DNA from: Spirodela intermedia
Taxonomy: Eukaryota > Streptophyta > Magnoliopsida > Alismatales > Araceae
Length of the DNA: 64,000 nt
Direction of reading: 5' to 3'
Assembly (NCBI GenBank): GCA_902729315.2
Contig: LR746280.1
Location: 1,036,501 to 1,100,500 of the forward strand
The notes below the pieces were generated by a model that was not told where the DNA came from, searched no databases, and was given only the letters and a program-made list of their open reading frames with translations. Of the stretch, positions 59,401 through 64,000 are shown piece by piece; positions within the stretch are counted from its first letter, which is position 1, and each line of letters begins with the position of its first letter. The translations under genes were made by a program, and so were the position numbers.

Positions 59401-61546
59401 TTCTACTTTAATATCATCTACGAGAAAGAAACTTACAGAGTCACTAGAGCAGTTAGGTTAGCTATAAATGGTGAAATTCCACCGCTAAGTCCAGCATGAG
59501 ACAAATTTCTGCAAAACATGATCAACAAAGTTACTATTCTTGGTACCATAAGCTAAGCCAAGACATGTTATTTCAGCATAAATTATTACAGGAATAACTT
59601 ACAAAGATACAATCCTTGGGTTTAGAGAACCATCGTAACTGCAACCTAGGCCAGCCCAAGCCAAATCCTTGGGGACACATGGATCACCTTCCCAGTTCTT
59701 CACCTTATAAAAGTTTTTTATCTTCAGGACAGCATCAGCTGTCATTATAAAAAATTATTAATGAGAGAGAAAGCATATAATGACAGCATAAACGAATTAA
59801 AGAAAGCATTTGAGTGAAAATTAAACTCAACTTCATAATTACCAGACTAGCTTATGCGAAAACTAAGAACTGAGTTGAGATTTTTTACTCAGGTAAATCC
59901 ACCACACTGTTCTTGAGCAGTTTTTATTTTTAAACCCCTTATGTGATTTTCGTTTACCGATTCTCATCAGAGATAAGGATGATCATGGAGTGTGTACGAT
60001 GCATCGTCTCTATCCTCGAACTCGACAGCGAGGCAAAATAAGGTAAACTGCAACGACATCGAGAACGTAGAGGTACTCACTGTCATTCTGGTGCGTAGGT
60101 AACGTGCTTAGTTGTACCAAGATATGGGCCTCGAAGGCGTTGATGAAGGGAGGCAGGGTAGAATTCCTTGTGGCTTTGAGCGAGTAGGTGGTCGTCCCAC
60201 CGGTTCCTGGCCTACTGGTATATATAGCTCCTCCTGACAAGTAATCCGGTCGATACTGTCTGAACCACAGGGTACTGTTTGCATAGACGTTGAACTCTCT
60301 CGTCTCATTCATACCAAGTTGCTGAAGCTCTGCGAAGTACATAAACACGTAAATCTCCTCCCCTAGGAGGCCCGTCACGGTGAAGTTTAAGCTCTCGGAG
60401 ATATTCGGGGTCGTCACTGCCGTGCTCAGAACGCTTGCTGGCACCATGAAATTTCTGCTCCCGCTTTCAACTGTCTTGTCCGTGCTCATCGGCAGCCAAT
60501 CTTCGGTTTCCCCAGGGGAGAACCAGATACGATCATAAGGGTCTTCGGGATACCTGTCAATCAATATAAAGCGTATTCAATTTCTCCGCCATCTCCACAC
60601 CGGAAATCCAATGCAAGGGATAAACATGTTAAATGTACCTATTTCATGTATATGAGTATAAATATAAAGCGGGAGAGAGAGAGCGAGATAACGGAGCGAA
60701 CATGACCTCGTAGTGCCGGTACTGCCGTGGTCCGTCCTATCACCCCGGAGAACAAGAGCCTGAGAAGAATTCACCAACGGGTACATCGAATCAAGTAGGG
60801 GTCTCAGCTCCAGAACCGATATGTACGGCGTCCCCAAACCCTTGTTGACCAGGCAGACCTGCATGGACTCGCCGGGGGAAACGACGATGATCTCCAGTCG
60901 GGAGAACTCATCTGGCGGCACAGTCCACCAGAAGTGGATGCCGAGATAGACATCGAATGTCGGCGGTGAATCTCGGCCGTCGAAGTTTCCGTACTGGAAT
61001 TCGGCCCTCACCAGGTACTTGCGTCCCTTCACCAGGGGTTGCAACGTGTAGCAGTTCCGCGTTCCATTAGAGAAGCTCCGGAGGGTTTTGTAGTAGTCGA
61101 AGACGCCTGTAAGGTTAGTCTCTGGGGAGACTCTCCTATTCTCCCCGGCGTCGACGTAGAGGGCGTCCGGTGAGTAGATGATATTCATAGTCGATTCCGT
61201 GTAATTGGTGGCCCCGTCGAGCCCGCAGTCTATGCTGATGAAACCTGAAACAGAAATCTGGCCTTTGAGAAGCATCTTAAAAACTAACTAGGTTTTGCGA
61301 CGTTTTATACGAAGAAATTCTTGGAGCGAGAAGGTTTAAACGTTGGCAGTCGTAAAGAGTTGCTTCCTCTACCTGCATCTTATGCAGATTTGGCTTCTTC
61401 AACAAATCGCATGCGCCATCTTTTTTCTTCAACTAATCGCACCAGAAAAAATCGGGAACAGAAGAGGGCAACATACCTGTTGAAGATTGGCTTTGTGCGG
61501 TGGTCGACAGCGCCAGGAAGCAAATCATCAGAACCCACAACCCCAT
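56481..61546 (-). CDS. Gene A: malectin-like LRR receptor-like serine/threonine kinase, apparently intact
   Basis: Exon 1 (61477-61546) encodes [18 protein letters not shown], a signal peptide. An in-frame ATG at 61654 would add 36 residues and is less likely by comparison with paralogs. Exon 2 (60707-61244, 538 nt) and exon 3 (60081-60553) form the malectin-like domain. Exon 4 (about 59604-59747) has [12 protein letters not shown] exons lie near 59439-59510, 58866-58937 and 58704-58785. The transmembrane exon is about 58050-58229. Kinase exons are about 57704-57938, 57476-57602, 57296-57360, 57014-57204 and 56481-56895. Motifs: [40 protein letters not shown]. The product is about 885 residues. 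No lesion was found. It should span the plasma membrane, with the malectin/LRR part outside and the RD kinase inside. Confidence 0.9.
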
Positions 61547-62560
61547 CGCCGCCGCTGCCGCGACCAGCTGCTTCTGCCACCGAACGTGATCCCCTCCTCT
61601 ATCGTAGGCGTTTGTACGGCAGGAGCCGTGACTTCGCGAAAGCAAGTAGACCATCCGCGAAGGAGATCATCCCCGCTGAGATATAGATCCGTGAGCAGTT
61701 GTCGACGAAAATGACTTTGTCGTCTCGCGTGCTCCCAGGGTCTCCTCTTCATTGGGTCAACAAAGTTGAACGGGATGATTGAAGAAGCGGAATAAACGAC
61801 CCCGACGGCTTCCGTTGACTAAAATGAGTCAGCCATAGACGAAGGCACGTAGAACATTCTCCGACAATTATTTTCCAGAATAACCCCGCTTTCCGTGTCT
61901 TCGATTAGGGGGCGCATACGTTGTGATCTGGAGCCGGCCAGCGCGGGCTTTACGCCTATATAACAAGTTACGAGATTTATTTTTGAGGGCCACATGCTAC
62001 ATGAACAAGTTATATCACCTCCTTTCCCAGGATATGCCGAAATGAATGTTGCAAAGCTGTTATCATCAATGGAGCTGTTTCCTACCGAGCAGTTCTGAGA
62101 GGTCATATAACACGTTTCGTTTAAACGACGGTTGAAACTCGTGAAGAACCCACCCGTTTTCTGGGCCCCAACGACAGCAGCCATTGGTGGAATATCTATG
62201 GACATAAGAATGGGTAATGAAAGCGCGTTGGTTCGACTCGAGATTATTATTTTATTTTATGAGGGAATAATGAATGACGAAGATGTCAACGTGAGAAGAT
62301 TGGAATGGGAAGTCGCTAGAGAAAACATCGTCTGATCGACCGAGTCTACCCGACCTAACTTGAGAAGAGGCGCTCGAGGAAACTGTCTTGTGTAGGAAAA
62401 AACGAAGTTTGGATCGTTGCCACCCCCCACCTCTGTAGGAAAATAAGGACGATTTGTGGAGAGGAAAGATGGATTTAGACAATAGGAGGAGAGGAGAGGA
62501 CGAAAAAAGAGTAATTTAGCTCAAAAAAACCATTGAATAGATAGCGTCACGAACGTCAAC
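61547..62560 (-). promoter_or_regulatory. Upstream region of gene A
   Basis: About 1 kb upstream of gene A with TTGAC cores near 61752, 61813 and 62626 on one strand or the other. A 128-codon minus frame (61819-62205) has no recognisable domain and is not called as a gene. A short GA tract lies at 62563-62581. Unlike C and D, I see no copy of the shared upstream module here. Confidence 0.35.
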
Positions 62561-62562
62561 TC

Positions 62563-62581
62563 GAGGAGAGAGAGAGAGAGA
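62563..62581 (+). repeat. Short (GA)n tract
   Basis: GAGGAGAGAGAGAGAGAG-type run of about 19 bp upstream of gene A. Confidence 0.7.
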
Positions 62582-62889
62582 GATTATTTATATGCTACAT
62601 AAATGCCCAATGTGGGCCACCCCCTTTGACCCACTAAACACAAAAAAACCATCATTTTTTGGCTCAATAAAGACAAAAATAATAGTCTATTAAAAAAATA
62701 TATTAATTATCCTTTTTTATATTAATTATTAACACTCCCCATTAATACAAAAACATACTAGACCAAAAACTTCTCTAAATTTGATGAACTTCATATAACT
62801 TAGCACCTTTTAAAACCATCTGCATCTTGATCCAATGATGGACAAAAATTTCATTTTGAATAGAATTTAAAGCAATTAAATCTCGAATA

Positions 62890-63450
62890 AAATGGTGACG
62901 AATTTTAATATTTTATTCTTCCATAAAATATTACATTCTTTGTCATCATCATGTCTATGTTGTCTATAATTAGATCTATCATTTTCTTTCCTAAGACATC
63001 AGTTGTGATAAATTTCTCGACCTCTATTTCTAATATCATGTTGTTTGTATGAAGTGTCTTCATTATTTTTCTCTTTTTTAGAAATTTCAGCATTAGATTA
63101 AAATGATTGTTCAAGAGAGTTTTCTTGATATCTATTCATTATTTGTTCATGTGCTAATAAATATTTTATCAATTCATTTTGACTATAACTAAATAAATCT
63201 TTAAATTTTTCTATGGTAGTAACAACACGATCAAATTTAGATAGAAGATTTCTCAATTTTTTAAATAATTTTCCTTCTTGAAATATCTTCTTCGAAAATT
63301 CTCATTTGGTTGATAATAACTGAAATTTGAGAAAATAAATTATGGAGAAATTAACTACATTTCATATGAATAATTTTAAATTCTCTGTGGAATATTTGAA
63401 ATTTGATAGTCATGATTCTATTGTCTAAATGAAATTAATTTTTAAAATTT
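62890..63450 (-). pseudogene. Decayed copia gag fragment, minus strand
   Basis: Minus-strand frames contain NELIKYLLAHEQIMNRYQEN (about 63110-63180), then a stop, then NAEISKKEKNNE and, about 63000-63050, HDIRNRGRE. This is the series of motifs found in the middle and C-terminal part of plant copia gag: the LLAHEQR block, the KKEK stretch and the RGRGR-rich region before the zinc knuckle. Upstream (63180-63420) is a degraded helical stretch. No LTR was located; the window ends at 64000. It is unrelated to the copia at 22892. Confidence 0.6.
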
Positions 63451-64000
63451 TTTCATGCTTCTTAAGAACTTGTGTCACTAGCAGTTGCGCCATTAGTAGT
63501 TGATTAGGTTTGAAGTGAATAATTTATAAAACTAACAATGCTTTGGCATTGTTTTTCTAAAATTATTTGTTATCTTGTTTAGAACTCTCTCCTTTCTTAT
63601 TATCATTCACAACTAAATCTCATAAATCTTCTGAAATAAAGATGTCTTAATATTATACTTCAAAAATCATATTTCTCGCAATTAAAAAACTATATAAGAG
63701 GTTGAGATATGTTGAGGTGGTTACCATATGCCATTCTCAAAAATACTCAATGCTGTTACCTCTTCACAAAAAATTCAAATAAAACCTTCACGTTTCTTGT
63801 TACAACAAAAAATCTTCAGAAATACTCAAAAACCTTCATCAACCTCATTTGAATCTTCTTTGATGTTGGTGTAGTCTCTACAAAAGCACAAAGAATATCT
63901 AATGCAGAAAATTTTCTCTAATACTAATAAGAACAATAAAGATAATTTCTTGAGATAAAAGATGGATGTTTCCAAGATAATGGGAGAAGAAGAGAGGAGG

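Noticed and set aside
61547-61654. Upstream ATG of gene A at 61654 as the true start
   Set aside because: It would place 36 charged residues before a clear signal peptide; all paralogs start at the position equivalent to 61546.
61819-62205. A 128-codon minus-strand frame upstream of gene A
   Set aside because: No recognisable domain, no splice context and no paralogous frame upstream of other array members; chance is adequate.

Overview
Plant nuclear DNA, probably from a monocot. The genes have many short introns. Exons 1-3 of each receptor gene are GC-rich and the 3' exons AT-rich, the 5'-to-3' gradient typical of monocots. LTR retrotransposons of Ty1/copia and Ty3/gypsy type fill much of the space between genes. 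I cannot name the species.

The core is a head-to-tail tandem array, all on the minus strand, of receptor-like kinases with a malectin-like ectodomain and leucine-rich repeats (LRR-I / MLD-LRR-RLK type, related to the plant IOS1/SIF/At1g05700 group). From upstream to downstream: gene A (61546-56481, apparently intact), gene B (45269-40207, apparently intact), gene C (38730-33983, apparently intact), pseudogene E (29576-17924, split by a retrotransposon and carrying many other lesions) and gene D (14682-9954, one frameshift in the kinase domain). All share a 13-exon plan: signal peptide; two malectin-like exons; a GDPC-motif exon; three LRR exons; a transmembrane exon; five kinase exons. Exon 2 is exactly 538 nt in A, C and D. 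Two decayed relics lie outside these genes: an LRR/GDPC relic at about 49.6-49.95 kb (same strand) and a kinase C-terminal relic at about 1.56-1.83 kb on the opposite strand. The locus is a birth-and-death cluster.

Mobile elements: a copia LTR with primer-binding site at 644-1308; a copia element at 22892-29361 inserted in exon 2 of pseudogene E with a near-perfect 5-bp target duplication; a 1631-bp solo LTR nested inside that copia element with a perfect 5-bp target duplication; a second, truncated copia at about 29.85-30.54 kb; a gypsy 5' LTR plus decayed gag at 30541-33312; a third LTR of the same gypsy family at 46524-47799 (minus); a duplicated retroelement-like unit at 51.8-54.2 kb; and a decayed copia gag at about 62.9-63.45 kb (minus). 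The spaces upstream of C and D carry a duplicated GC-rich module with a conserved WRKY-type W-box; an orphan third copy sits at 16.83-17.56 kb.

The intact genes should encode plasma-membrane receptor kinases that sense an extracellular cue and signal through an RD-type kinase; the family is known from defence and symbiosis signalling. I found no RNA genes, CRISPR arrays or bacterial-type systems. The novelty is in how the array evolved and in splicing details, not in a new biochemical system.
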